From Ostreococcus mediterraneus (lineage: Eukaryota; Chlorophyta; Mamiellophyceae; Mamiellales; Bathycoccaceae): 64,000 nt of DNA. Numbering within the stretch: the stretch's first letter is position 1; every line of letters starts with the position of its first letter. Both the position numbers and the translations under genes were made by a program. The DNA lies in the NCBI GenBank assembly GCA_012295225.1, contig WMKK01000001.1, positions 994,628 through 1,058,627 on the forward strand, written 5' to 3'. Positions 28,465 through 40,711 of the stretch are shown one piece after another. A model generated the notes under the pieces. That model searched no databases, was not told the DNA's origin, and saw only the letters and a list, made by a program, of their open reading frames with translations.

Positions 28465-30057
28465 ATGACGACGACGACGACGAAACGACGCCGCGTCACC
28501 ACTGGTGCGCTGCACGAGCTCACCAAGGCGAAGCGCGTCGTCGTCGTCGTCGCGGCTGGGCGTGGTTTAGGTGACACCACTGACGCGGCGGCGACGACGG
28601 CGACGACGACGACGCGCGCCTCTGGGCGCGCGTACGATTTCACCGTCACCGCGCGAGGCGGTGCGAACGCGTGCAAGGTGCTGACGGATGTGGACGCGCG
28701 GCGGGCGACGCCGAAGAGCGCGCGGGTTGGCGCTTGGATTGAAGTCGCGCGCGCGAGGGGCGTGAAGCGCGCGCGTAAAGCGTTTCGAGAATCGTGCGAG
28801 CGTGCGAAGATTGAAGCGCCTCCGCAGCTCGCATTCGAGCGTTGGAGATTTGCGACTAAATTGTACGAGGATGCGGTGCGCGCGAAGGGGTTTGAGAGTG
28901 GAGGGAAACGCGTGAAGCGTGGGATGTGCGGCGTGACGGGGGAAGGCGCGGACGCGGTGTTGCCAAACGTCGCGCACGACGGCGTCACGGCGGGGGTGCT
29001 AGGGTTGGATTTGATGCGTGCGGGGTTGAGCAAAGTCGAGGCGATTGCGATTGAGGTCGCCGTGCACCAGGCGTCGTCGCGCGAGGTGGAAAAGTTGGAA
29101 AAGATTAAACAAAAGTACGTCGACGGAGGCGCGAGCGGCGTCGCCAAGCTCGCCTCGGCGACGATGACCGTGCATAAACGCTCGAGAGATTTATCACTCG
29201 ATGATTGTTTCGTGAAAATTACGCACGAAGCGTATGATAAGTTACGTGCGTTGCACACAAACTATGCGCGCGATGGCGACGGTCGAGAGTCTGGCGAGGG
29301 CGTGGACGACGACACGTTTCACGACAGAATGTTTGCCCTGTTGTTGAGGTACAAAACCATACATGGTCACGGGTTTCAAGCCGCGTGTTCGCCCGATGTC
29401 TTTCGTGTGTTACACGGCATGCTTCAGGTCACCATGGAATGCTTTGCATCGCCGATGAATACGTATTTTGCCCGACATTGCAGCGCGTTTGGCGACGTCG
29501 ATTCCGCGTTTGGCTCGGTGGGTTCGTTCGCCTCGTTCAAGCCCGCGAGAGGGGCGTACGAGGTAAACCCACCATTCGTCGCCGCCGTGCTCGATGAAGC
29601 CGCGGCATGGTGTGAAGCCTTACTCGAACGCGCCGAGCTCGCAAAGCAACCGCTCACGTTTGTCTACGTCATGCCCGGATGGAAAGAAACGCGCGCCTTT
29701 GCGACGCTCACGACCAGCGCCTTTTTACGCGCCTCCGTGCTCATCGCCGCCGCGGACCACGGATACTGCGATGGCGCATCGCATCAACGTCGAGATCCGT
29801 ATCGTCAATCACCGTACGATACGTGCGTCTTCGTCTTGCGCACGTCGCGCGCCGCCGCGTCCGACGCGACGGCGTTCGACCCCGTCGCCTTTGACGCCGC
29901 CGTGCGCGTCGCCATGCGCGTCGCCGTGCCCACCACCGCCCAAGCCAAGCGTCAGAACCGCCCACAGCCGCAACCACTACCCACGGTGACGACGACGACG
30001 ACGACGACGACCGCATCCGCATCGTCGTCGTCATCCGCCTCCTCGTCGTCCTCGTAG
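28465..30057 (+). CDS. PCIF1/CAPAM-like mRNA cap-adjacent m6Am methyltransferase
   Basis: A 530-residue homologue of PCIF1, which in vertebrates N6-methylates 2'-O-methyladenosine next to the mRNA cap. Matching blocks are ECFASPMNTYFARHCSAF followed by DVDSAFGSVGSF, then the catalytic NPPF in YEVNPPF (Asn about residue 368), and LTFVYVMPGWKET. The helical region before it (KRVKRGMCGVTGEGADAV onward) also fits. The N-terminal WW domain of animal PCIF1, which binds Pol II CTD, is not visible, so recruitment must differ. The start at 28465 is the last ATG before homology; the C-terminus is a Thr/Ser homopolymeric tail. Nuclear location inferred. Confidence 0.85.
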   Translation: MTTTTTKRRRVTTGALHELTKAKRVVVVVAAGRGLGDTTDAAATTATTTTRASGRAYDFTVTARGGANACKVLTDVDARRATPKSARVGAWIEVARARGVKRARKAFRESCERAKIEAPPQLAFERWRFATKLYEDAVRAKGFESGGKRVKRGMCGVTGEGADAVLPNVAHDGVTAGVLGLDLMRAGLSKVEAIAIEVAVHQASSREVEKLEKIKQKYVDGGASGVAKLASATMTVHKRSRDLSLDDCFVKITHEAYDKLRALHTNYARDGDGRESGEGVDDDTFHDRMFALLLRYKTIHGHGFQAACSPDVFRVLHGMLQVTMECFASPMNTYFARHCSAFGDVDSAFGSVGSFASFKPARGAYEVNPPFVAAVLDEAAAWCEALLERAELAKQPLTFVYVMPGWKETRAFATLTTSAFLRASVLIAAADHGYCDGASHQRRDPYRQSPYDTCVFVLRTSRAAASDATAFDPVAFDAAVRVAMRVAVPTTAQAKRQNRPQPQPLPTVTTTTTTTTASASSSSSASSSSS

Positions 30058-30538
30058 ACGCGTACGCGCCATCCCCCGACGACGTCTCACATACACCATA
30101 CACAACACCCACGTACCCCTACCATCACGCACGCGCACGCACGTACCACCCATGTATACCTACTAAACAAGGCACCATACATATATCACACATACGTGAC
30201 CCATATATAGCGCGTACACGCTATCACCCCGCACCCCACGCCCGCCGTGGACTCCAGGCGCGGCTCCATCGCACACAGAACCAACGATGTATGAGCATGT
30301 ATATCTTATATACCATCTATGAAAGCCTATCAAATGATATACAATACACGTGAATACAACCACATAGTGTACCGTATATACGACACTCTCGCGCTCTGGA
30401 ATCGTCACCCGCGACGCCGCGCGCGCGAATCTCGCGTCGCGCGTCGAACGCGCGCACCGATCGCCGATCGCACGCCGGCGCGGGTCGTCGTCGCCGTCGC
30501 CGGCGTCACACCCGCACGCGCGAGCACGACGAGAGCCG
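30058..30538. other. Intergenic region with low-GC middle
   Basis: 481 bp between the same-strand PCIF1-like and ATPG genes. 30080-30380 is AT-richer and rich in tatata/catacac words, which fits 3' UTR plus promoter. 30395-30538 returns to CG-rich sequence and likely is the ATPG leader. No gene, tRNA or notable repeat was found. Confidence 0.45.
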
Positions 30539-31367
30539 ATGTCCGCCGTCACCCGCGCCGCGAGCGCGCTCACGATCCGCGCGTCCGCCAAGCCCGCGAA
30601 GACGACGCCGACCAAGGCGGTGACGCCACGCGCCAAGGCGTCGATCGCCGCCAAAGTCGCGGGATTCGCGCGCGATCGCCGCACCGCCGCGCCCGCGACG
30701 TTGGCCGTCATCGCGAACATCGTCGCCGCCGCGCCGGCGCACGCCGAAGCGGGTAAATTATTCGATTTCAACCTCACCCTGCCGTTGATCGCGACGGAGT
30801 TCTTGATCTTGATGACGATCTTGGACAAGACGATGTTCGGGCCGGTGGGTCAGGCGCTCGATGACCGCGATGAGCTCATTCGTTCGCAGCTCGCGGCGGT
30901 GGGGGATAACTCTGCCGAAGTGGAAAACTTGATTGTGCGTGTTTTGTAGTGTTGATTCGTCGTCGTTCGCGTCGTCGTCGTCGTCGCGCGCGTCGTCGTG
31001 CGCGTCGCGCGTGATCATCAACGACTCCATCGTGATGAGGGTTATTTGGGGTTTGTCTATCCATATGGATGCGAGGGCGACGCGCGACTGACGTTTTGCG
31101 CGCGCGTTTTTTATGCGTACACAGGCGGAGAAGGAGAAGATTATCGCCGCCGCGCGCCAAGAAGTTGCCGCTGAGGTTGCTGCGTTGAAGAGCAAGATGG
31201 ATGCCGACGTTGCCGCCGCCGCGGATAAGGCGAAGAAGGAGGTTGACGCGCAAATCGCGCAAGCGATGGCGGCGCTCGACGCCGCGAAGAAGGACACGGC
31301 GAGCCAAGTGGACAAGCAAGCGACGGCGATTGCGGATCAAATCATCGCTAAGGTTGTCAACGTCTAA
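30539..31367 (+). CDS. ATPG: Chloroplast ATP synthase CF0 subunit b' (ATPG), two exons
   Basis: CDS joins 30539..30934 and 31125..31367, 212 aa. The intron 30935-31124 (190 bp) begins GTGCGT, has branch-like ACTGACG and ends ACACAG; it joins phase 0 as AEVENLI to AEKEKIIAAARQEV, aligning without gaps to the plant b' subunit. A Ser/Ala/Lys-rich transit peptide and a thylakoid-type region ending APAHAEA precede the single membrane helix LPLIATEFLILMTIL, then MFGPVGQALDDRDELIRSQL and a long helical stalk. It forms the peripheral stator of the thylakoid ATP synthase. Each exon alone would look like a truncated gene. Confidence 0.95.
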
Positions 31368-31621
31368 TTTACGCATATTGCATGTGTGTACCTCGAGCTG
31401 CGGGGAGTCGCGCGCGCGACTGTACCGCGCCACGCGCTCGAGGAGACGCGCGAGGGGGTGGATGGTTCGCCGTTTGCGTCGCGCGCGCGTTTCATTTAGA
31501 AAATGCTTAGCCAAACTCCAAATTCTTGAATACAGACAGAAAATTACTGTGATCTAATTATATAGGCTACATGCTAATCGTACACACGTTTAACGACGAC
31601 GACGAGTCGTCGCGGGCGTCG

Positions 31622-34600
31622 TCACGCTTGTTTTTTCGAGCGAGACGAAGGATTATCCTCTCGCGAGCGCTTTGATTTTTTACCGCTGCGTTCGGCGTGG
31701 GCGCCTTGAATAGTCACGTCGCGCCGTCGCAACGCGTTGAATGCGGTCTGGTCGACGCCAGCAAAGACGGCGCGTAACGCCGCGCGCGCTAAACGCGCGG
31801 CGGTTGGCTCGCCCATCGCGGCGGCGCCGACGACGTCGTCAATCGCATCGCACTCGGGCGATCGCAACGCCGTCTTGATGGCGCGGTCGGCCTCGGAAAG
31901 CTCGGTGTCGTCATCGGTGCGCTCAATCGTGCGCAATAGGCACAATTGGGCGGCGATGAGGGGAAGATTGAGCGCCCGGCGCGCGCGAGGCGACGCCGCT
32001 CGAGCGCACGCGACAGCGACGGCGGCGAAACGCGCAGCTCCACCACATTCTGGTGCGTGCACCAAGGCGTCGGCGAACGCGGGGCCTCCGCTGGCGAGGG
32101 CAAATGCGCACCAATGGGCAACCTTTTCAAATGCACCTTCGCCGTGACGGCGATGACGCGAGGCGACGTCCCGGGCGCGCGCCGCTGCCCACGCCGCGCA
32201 AAAGACGACGGCGTCGGCGAGCGCGCGGGATGTTTCGTCGTGAACGTATCGCTTGGCGTACTGCCCACCGCCTTCAGATGTGACGATGATTGTGAACATG
32301 TCGTCACGGAGGGCGTCGGCGTCGGGCGCGGCGTCCACCGCGCGGCAGAGGTTGGCGATTTCCACCGGGTCGCCGACTTCGGCGATGCGTCGGCGAAGCC
32401 GGGCGGAGAGTTCGATATGTAACTGAAGGTACGGTCCTAGCGCGGCGCGTCTTGCGGCGATTTCTGCATTCGATGCACTTTTGTCGTCGTGACGCAAGAG
32501 CACGGCGCGAATAGCGTGCAATGCGGATAGGTAATCCGCCGCGGTGCCCGTCGGGCCGAGGTAAATGGAACCCTTGTGGCGAATCAACGTCACGAGCGCG
32601 CTCGTCGCCATGCGAGCCGTGGCTACACGAATAGCGGTCGTTTCTCCAGCACGTATATCATGTTTGTCGTTCAAGCATGCCGATGTGGCCACTGAAGCTA
32701 ACCAAGCGATCAGGCCACCACCTTCGACGAGTAAGCGCGCCGATTGCACGACGGAGCACGCTCGAGAGACGACGTCGAGCATCATAAATCTCACGAACGG
32801 CTCCGCCAACGTAGTCGAATAGTGACTCATGATAACCTCGAGTACAAATGTCTTGCGAAATATTGTCGTGTCGATGTCATCCTTTAATGACGCACGTAAA
32901 AGACGAAGAATCCACATGCGATATTGCCGCGCCTCGACGTCGCCGCTATTCAACATGGGCAAAAACATCGGCACTCCATCCAAATCAAGCGCCGCGCGTT
33001 TGTTCAGTTGACGATGCAAAGGTAGGAATGTGTCGGTTTCTGGATACAAACACGACATCAAGCACTCAGCAGCCAAGACCGCACTCGGTGAGGGCCATCG
33101 AATCATCGGCGTCGCCGTGGCGTTTCTCAGCGAACTCAAACACGAAAGCACTTGCGTGTGCTCTCTGAACGACATTAATGGATCATCAAGCTGCTGCTCG
33201 AGCGTGAGCAAAATACCATACGCCACTTGTCGAATGTTGTCGTTCGTGGATGAAAGCGCAGCGCACGCCAACGGCGCCAAGCCCCACGCGATGGATTCCC
33301 GAACATCCATCGCGCCGGCTTTGAGCGCGTGGAGCGTAAACGGCAACATCCACGCCGGGTCGTACCCAAACGCGACAAGTTCGTCCGCACACGTTGCGTG
33401 CTCGTCTTCCGTCGATGTGCCCTCGGACAGCGGCATACCCCGCGACACTGGGAATCTCGCCGCGGTTGCCGCAGCGCGACGAGCATCCGGAGGCGTGCCC
33501 TCGCGAATAGACGCCGCGATGAGCGCCGCCGACGGCTCGCAGTACAACAACTCATCGACATCAAACACAGCGTCTCCTTCGTTTTGCTTTTTCATAGCGA
33601 GCGAAGCCTTGATAAAGTGATTAACGGACTCGCCCCAAAGATAACCCATAGAGCGCAGCGCACCGCCACCAGTGCTTGCGTCGATCTCGAGCATTAAATC
33701 CAAAGCCGCGCGGTCGATTTCGCTCAACGTCGCCCCGTAACCAGCCGCGAGTATCGGTATCACACACACTTGTTCAGCTCGCCACTGATTGCATGGTTTT
33801 GATGTATTTTCGCCATTTGCGTTTTGCATGCGCCAAAACGTGTGCACAACGCGCAATAGTTCCAGTTTCAGAGCGCTCGCGCTCGACGGCTCTGACGGAG
33901 CGCTCGGCTCCGACGCGTCGACGGCAATCTCAACAATCGATTTCACCGTCGACGGTGTATCCCTAATATTCGTTGGAAGCTGCGAATCGACATCGCCTTC
34001 TAGATCGGCGAGCACACGCGCGAACAGAGGATGCGACACGACGCATGCCGTGGCGAATTCCGCCAGAGCTTTCATCTCAAACTGTCGTGACTGCGCTCTG
34101 GCAAGCACGGCGCTTATTTTTCGAATAATCGCCCATCGCCTGTGCGCGCGGTACCGGTGCGCAGTGGATTGCTTGATGAACGCTTTCGTGGCTTTCACGA
34201 CGTTGGACACGACGCTGACATTGAAGTGCGCGTCGCTCATGTCTCGCCCATCGAGCGCGTCGAGCACGCGCGAGAGCGATTCGGCAAGAAATTTTTCCAA
34301 CGCGGCGCCTCGTGCGATCGCCTTGGACTTCCCCGGAGGCGTGAGCACCGCGAGCGACGCAAGTACTGATGTCACGAGCATGAGTTGCTCTTCAATAGAC
34401 TCGCTTTCGGCGTAAAGCTCGGTCGCCATTTGGGCGAGGACTGACGCGTCGGCTTTGCCAGCCGACGTCACCCATCCCTCGCGAGGAAGCGCGTGCGCCC
34501 TAAACGTCTCACCGTCTTCAGCATCCATCGGAGCGAGCTTCACGCTTAACACCAGCACATCTACCGCTTGTTCGCTAAACGTCGGTGATTCAACGTCGAG

Positions 34601-37600
34601 CAAAGCGGTGAAATCTTTCGTAATCATCGCGCGGTAGCGTTTCGCCAAATCGACGCCGCGATCATCAGCGCCGTAAATCGTGAGCCATGTAAACACGTGT
34701 GCGACGATTGGCATGAGCTCAATCATGGTTTCACGCGTCATTTGCCCTAGTGCGGGATTCGCTACGAAGTAATCCGCGAGAGCGTCCGACTGCGCCACGA
34801 ACGACGCGGCGAGTCTCACGCGCGCAGCCGATTGCGAATTCGTCGCGACGCAGTCAATCAACGCGATCGCTTCGGGCGCGGCAGCCAAATCGGGTGCATA
34901 CCCCGAAAACGTCAGTGATATATCGCTGGAAAGCAACGCATCGAGCGCGTTTGCGGCGACTCGGCACGCCTCGTTCACGACCAACACGCTGACGTCGGGA
35001 TCGAGCGCTGCGCGAATGGCGAGACGAATCGCGTCGAATCGCGCTCGATCGCTACGCGTCGTCGGCGGCGGTGGGGCGTTCAACACCGCCGCGGCAACCT
35101 TTACTCCGGCGTCGTACGCGCGTGCATCCGCACACGCGCGTAGGAGAGATACTTTCGCCGCATCCGTCGCCAGACTCACGAGCGATACGCTTCCATCGAC
35201 AAAGTGCGCGTTCGCCGCGCTCGATGTCGTCGACGCGCGTGCGAGCGACATCGATGATTCCACCGCGCGATTCACGTACGGTTCGTGCAATTCACACACC
35301 GCGCCATCACTGAGCGCGACGTCTAACGTGATGAGATTCGCCACGCCGCCACTCGTCGACGCATCTAAAATTGCGTACAGCGACGTTCGCGCAAATAAAG
35401 CCGCGCGCGAGTCATCCATCGAAACGCCGTCATCGACACGCGCACGACGCAATGCGACAGCGCACAGCTCGAGCAAACGCAATACAGCACGAGTGTCGCA
35501 TCTGGCGTGATTCCATTTGCACCAAAACACGAGCGCGCGGATCGATCGGAGGATGTACGTCGCCGGACACGAAGCGATGGCTCTCGCGCATAATTCGCGC
35601 GCTGGACCAGATTCTTCGAGCGCCGCGCCGATGACGGGCGCATCGCCCGACGCAATGCATGCAATGACGCCAGCGCAGTCCATACTTTCAATAAGTTTAG
35701 TCATGACTCGCGCGCGGTCGCCTTCGTCGGTTTGTGCTGCGGATACGCCAAACATGACGTTCGCCGCCACGCCCGGTCGCAAGACGTTCGTCATCGATCC
35801 GTGCGCGCGCGTGGCGAAGAATAAGACGCCGACGTTCGATTCATCCGGAACGCCGTCGGATAACGCGGACGCGATCTGCGTGGATGTCCATTCGAGCGGC
35901 GACGACGAATTTACGCACGGCGGCTTGGCCTTTTTCTTTGTCGAGCGCTTCGTATCCGACGTTGCGAGGCATTGACTGAGAAAGTCTCGCAACGATGACA
36001 TTGCGGGATATTCGGCAGCAATCGCATCGATCGAGTCTCCCTCAGCGGCGGCAACGGTACCGTGAATCGACATCGACGCGCACAGCGCGGATGCCCAAGG
36101 ATCAAACGACGTCGGCACGAGCGTCATGAACACCGCCGACACGTACGCGCAAACCGCGAGCTTGAATTCCCTCGAACGTTTCGCGCTCTTGAGCACCTTG
36201 ACAACGTTTTCTGCCGACGTTGCGGCGAGTGCACTGACGGAGCTCGCAGCTCGCGCGAGATATTCGTCTTCAACTTCACCCGTCGCCGCGTAACGCTCTG
36301 GACGTTCGGCGGCGTGCTTTTTGAGCAAAGTTTGTACCGTGGCGTCGTGTTTGAACCTGCGACGCGACGCCACCGTCGTGGCTTCAGCTAAGAATTCCGT
36401 GCAAGCCATGATGACGTCTTTACCGTCTCGCGCATCCGTAAGCGACGCTGCTGACGCGAGCACATCGATCCAAACATCCGCCTCGTCGGCTCGTCCATCG
36501 AGCGCGCCAGATGTCACTAAATAGTGCTTCGCCAGCGACTTCGCAGAGTCTCGCGCGCTCGCAGACGATGCGAATAAAGCGACGCGAAGAACAGAGAGAA
36601 TGTGCCCTTGATTGACGCCCGTGTCGTGTCCGGTCGTCGCCGCCACGACCGTCGCGACTGGCGACTGGCCTTCGGCTCTTAGCCCTTTCGCCGCGCATAA
36701 CACGTTGATGACAGCCGCGAGCTCACCGTGTGGCAAACTCGTGGGGTCATTCGTCGGTAGTAACTTGTTCAAATCAATCTTCGCGTCCATGAGGGCATCC
36801 GGGACGATGGTCACAAACGCCGCGATGGCGTTTAACGCGTGACAGCGCATGAGCACCATTGCAGCGGCGTCCTTCTCCTTCCCACCTTTACTCACAGTGT
36901 ACGCCGCCATGATGGATTGCACGTCGGGCAACATCGTCGACGCGCCAAGCCTAGCGTAGGCGAGTAAATCATCTAAGCGCCACGAGCGGTGATCGCGGCC
37001 GCGGCGTTTCGTATCGCCTTCTCGAATCGCCGACTCGAGGTACGCCACGCGCGCGCCGACAGCCTTTGTAACGTTGAGCAACAAACACAACGCAGCGTGC
37101 CGAATCATCGGCGATGCGTGCGCTATGCCTTTCGCCAGTGTATGTTTGGTGAGTCCCGGCGGGATGACAGCCTTCACGTACGCCAAACCTTCGCTTTCAC
37201 CGACTACGAGCGCGGCTCCGTCGGCTCGGGCGGCGGCGGAGCTCGCGGACGCATCCGCCGCCGCCGCCACGCATACCCTCCCAAGTAAACCCGTCGCGGC
37301 GAGCCAATGAGCCGACAATCGAGGTTCCAGTGCATACTTGGCGTTCGGCAAGTACATCATCGCAAGCGCCGGATGCGTTTCGCACGCACGTAAAAGAATG
37401 GTCAAATGCGCCTCGCAATCCATTGGGCGCAATTTTTGCAGCAACCGCACAATTGATTGACACTTCTTCGGTGCGGCGCCCGACCTTTCGGGACACAAAC
37501 CGTGCGCGGGATTGGTGAAAAGTTCACACAGCACCTCGCGCGCATCGCGCGCGACACGACCAGATGTCGAAGCTTCGTCATCGACGTCTTCTCGTCCAGC

Positions 37601-38707
37601 CATCGTGGCGAGCTGCTCGAGCGTAACGTCTCCGAAGAGCGCCGCGCGCAATCGTGCCGGAACTCCACTTTTAGCGCTGATGATGTCCTCCTTGATCACT
37701 TGTAACATTCTAATTTGCATGCTTGGATCATCACCCGCGGAAAATCGAGCGACGTTACCGAACAGTACGCGCTGCGCGAGCACCGGGCGCAACAACGCCG
37801 CGTCATTGACGGCGAAAAACGCCAACACAAATTCACAAAACGCCCGCCGCGTCGACCCGGCGAGCACGTCTTTACCATCACGATGACGACGCTGCGACGT
37901 GCCGTCTTTCGCGCCCGAATCTCGCGGTGGCGACGCGATTTTCGGTAACACCGCGAGCGAAAAATCAAACGTGCGAAACAATTCCGACGCGCACCGCTTC
38001 CCGCGTCCCGCTATACCAGCCAACGTTATCAAACCTGCATTCACTCTCACGCGCACACCACTCGCTAAATGACTATATATCTGCCGCATGCGCCTCGACA
38101 TGATCGCTCGAGCTAAAGAATCCAACGCTAGGCGCTCGCGTTCGGTCCATCCGTCTCCGCTCGCCCGCCCAGACGTCGCCGCCGTCTCTCTCGCGCGCGT
38201 CATCATCGTCCCACACAGCGCCAATAACGGCGCGCAAACCTTCTGCGCGTGATTCGCATGGTACGAATCCCAAATATTCAACACATCCGCAAAGTCTGGG
38301 GAATGCGTGAGGTACTCCTGTGTGCGATACACGCGCGAAAACAACGTCGTCAGCGTCACCTCGACAGCCGCCACAAAAGGTGGTTGCCCGACACCGCGAA
38401 CGAATGCGCGCACACGCACATCGCGTCGCGTCGCGTCGCGTCGCGTCGCATGCGCACCTTAACCACGTCATCACACGCGTCATCGCTCGTCAAACACGCC
38501 CGACGCATCGTCGTCAGCGCTGCGCGAGACAACACACACACACACCGTCAGTAAAAAGTCACGCGCCCATCTTCGGTTGCGCATCACGCGTCGTCGTCGT
38601 CGATCACCGCACGCACCGTCGGCGATGGCATCCGCGGACGCGCCCGCATCGCCGAGCGCGTCTATCGCCTCGCGCACGCGCGTCATCGCGTCGTCCGCGT
38701 GCGCCAT
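31622..38707 (-). CDS. URB1: Nucleolar pre-ribosomal-associated protein URB1/NPA1, three exons
   Basis: CDS is the complement of 31622..38317, 38458..38519 and 38617..38707, 2282 aa. Intron 1 (38520-38616) begins GTGCGT and ends GCGCAG; intron 2 (38318-38457) begins GTGCGC, has CTGACG and ends ACACAG. Phases match at both joints (codon GCG is split; then AAG|GAG). Exon 1 starts MAHADDAMTRVREAIDALG. URB1/Npa1 features are EYLTHSPDFADVLNIWD, MRQIYSHLASGVRVRVNAGL, FRTFDFSLAVLPKIA and LTKHTLAKGIAHASPMIRHA. The remainder is an Ala-rich helical solenoid ending in a basic KKSKRSRED tail. It acts in early 60S pre-ribosome assembly. This is the longest gene here. Confidence 0.88.
38421..38449. repeat. 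Pentanucleotide microsatellite in URB1 intron 2
   Basis: TCGCG repeated almost six times in the intron between exons 2 and 3 of URB1. It keeps frames open on the minus strand, which hides the intron. Confidence 0.9.
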
Positions 38708-38987
38708 GTCGCGCGGCGCCGACGAGTGACGCCGCGGTGCGCTGGAGCTCCCGAGTCCCCCGGCTACGCTGGTTCATGATTGGTCAAATGCCCCGATGCG
38801 AATTTCTCTCAAGCTGTCGCGGTCCGTCAGTGCGCGACGCGGTGTTCGACGCCGACCTCTGGGCGCGCAGCACGCATTTCACGCATTTCACAACCCCGCC
38901 GTCGCGACCGAGCGCCGCGAGACGCGACGATAGGCGCGTTATTGGATTGATTCGATCGATTCGTTCGCTCGCGCGTTGAGGTTTACG

Positions 38988-40652
38988 ATGACGCCGGCGA
39001 TGACGATGCGCGCCGCGGCGTCGACGATGATGACCGCGCGGGCGCACGGACGCGGTGATGCGCGCGCGGCGCATGCGTTGCGACGATCTGTCTCGTCGTT
39101 GGCGGCGGCGACGACGGCGATGGCGTCGAGACGGCGAAGAACGGCGACGGTGACGCGCGCGGACGCCTTTGCCGGGATGAGCGAGAAACTGGATAAGGCA
39201 TGGGCTCGCCTCGCTGGTGAGAAGGATTTGAACGCTGAGAACGTCAAGGAACCTTTAAAGGATGTTCGCCGAGCGTTGTTAGAGGCGGACGTGTCTTTGC
39301 CGGTGGTGCGAAGGTTTATTAAGCGGTGCGAAGAGAAAGCCGTGGGGCAAAAGGTGACCAAGGGCGTGGAGCCGGGGCAAATGTTAGTCAAGGTGGTCGC
39401 GGATGAATTATGCGAGCTCATGGGTGGGATTGGTGCGGATGGGATTGAGTTTCGCGATGATGGTGAACCGACGGTTATTTTAATGGCGGGTTTGCAAGGG
39501 GTTGGGAAGACGACGGCGTGCGGGAAGCTCGCGTTGGCGTTGCGCAAGCAAGGGAAGAGCGTGTTGATGGTGGCTACGGATGTGTATCGTCCAGCGGCGA
39601 TTGATCAGTTGAAAACGCTCGGGACGCAGATTGGTGTGCCAGTGTTTGACATGGGTGTCGATGGTAACCCGCCTGAGATTGCCGCGCGCGGCGTGAGAAA
39701 GGCTAAGGATGAAGACATCGACGTCGTCATCGTGGATACGGCGGGTCGATTAAACATTGACGAGAAGCTCATGGGTGAACTCAAGGCTACAAAGATGGCC
39801 ACTAACGCGGATGAAACCTTATTGGTCGTTGATGCAATGACTGGTCAAGAAGCGGCGACGCTTACGGCGTCGTTCAACGACGCCGTGGAAATCACTGGGG
39901 CTATTTTAACCAAGATGGATGGCGATACGCGCGGCGGCGCCGCGTTGTCGGTGCGCGAAGTATCTGGGAAACCCATCAAGTTTACTGGTGTCGGCGAGAA
40001 GATGGATGCGTTGGAGCCCTTCTACCCCGAACGCATGACGAGCCGCATTCTTGGTATGGGTGACATCGTGTCTCTCGTCGAGAAGGTGCAAGCGGGCGTC
40101 GCCGAGGAGGAAGCGTTGAAGATTCAAGAGAAAATTATGAACGCCACATTTGATTTCAATGACTTTGTCAATCAACTTGAAATGATGAACAACATGGGTA
40201 GCATGAAGCAATTGATGCAAATGATGCCCGGAACCGCCAAGTTGAGCGATGCAGACATGGAAGCGGCGGAGAAGAGCATGACGATTGCCAAGAGCTTGAT
40301 CAACTCGATGACCAAGGAGGAGCGACAGTACCCGGATATGCTCGTGGCGAGCACGAACGCCGAGTCTCGTCGTGCGCGCATCATCAAAGGTAGCGGACGC
40401 AAAGAGTCAGATTTAGCAAACCTCATCATTATGTTTGGTGGCATGCGTACAAAGATGCAACAAATGAGTGGGCAACTCGGTGGCAAAGCGGCATCCGTCG
40501 GTTTGACTCCGCAACTTTCAGAGGCTGAACTCACAAAGTTGGCGATGAATAAAGTGCGAAAGACAATCAAGCCGGGCTTTGTACGTAGACCGAAAGCGAA
40601 GAAAGTCCCAAAGTTTCTCAGCGAACGCGTGGAGATTGAAGGGAAAGCATAA
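38988..40652 (+). CDS. Chloroplast signal recognition particle 54 kDa protein (cpSRP54)
   Basis: A 554-residue SRP GTPase that delivers light-harvesting proteins to thylakoids post-translationally and assists co-translational insertion. Residues 1-60 are Arg/Ala/Thr/Met-rich with almost no acid, a transit peptide. The N domain (FAGMSEKLDKAWARLAGE) precedes the G domain: P-loop GLQGVGKTTACGKLA, DVYRPAAIDQLK, DTAGRLNID, TKMDGDTRGGAALS. The M domain from about residue 380 is Met-rich (MMNNMGSMKQLMQMMPG). The C-terminus is basic (VRRPKAKKVPK), the region used to bind cpSRP43 in plants. The transit peptide and bacterial-like N-terminus argue against cytosolic SRP54. Confidence 0.95.
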   Translation: MTPAMTMRAAASTMMTARAHGRGDARAAHALRRSVSSLAAATTAMASRRRRTATVTRADAFAGMSEKLDKAWARLAGEKDLNAENVKEPLKDVRRALLEADVSLPVVRRFIKRCEEKAVGQKVTKGVEPGQMLVKVVADELCELMGGIGADGIEFRDDGEPTVILMAGLQGVGKTTACGKLALALRKQGKSVLMVATDVYRPAAIDQLKTLGTQIGVPVFDMGVDGNPPEIAARGVRKAKDEDIDVVIVDTAGRLNIDEKLMGELKATKMATNADETLLVVDAMTGQEAATLTASFNDAVEITGAILTKMDGDTRGGAALSVREVSGKPIKFTGVGEKMDALEPFYPERMTSRILGMGDIVSLVEKVQAGVAEEEALKIQEKIMNATFDFNDFVNQLEMMNNMGSMKQLMQMMPGTAKLSDADMEAAEKSMTIAKSLINSMTKEERQYPDMLVASTNAESRRARIIKGSGRKESDLANLIIMFGGMRTKMQQMSGQLGGKAASVGLTPQLSEAELTKLAMNKVRKTIKPGFVRRPKAKKVPKFLSERVEIEGKA

Positions 40653-40711
40653 TAAGCGAGCACATTTATTATTTTTCTAATACAAGCGGCAAAAATCGCG
40701 AAATCAATTCA

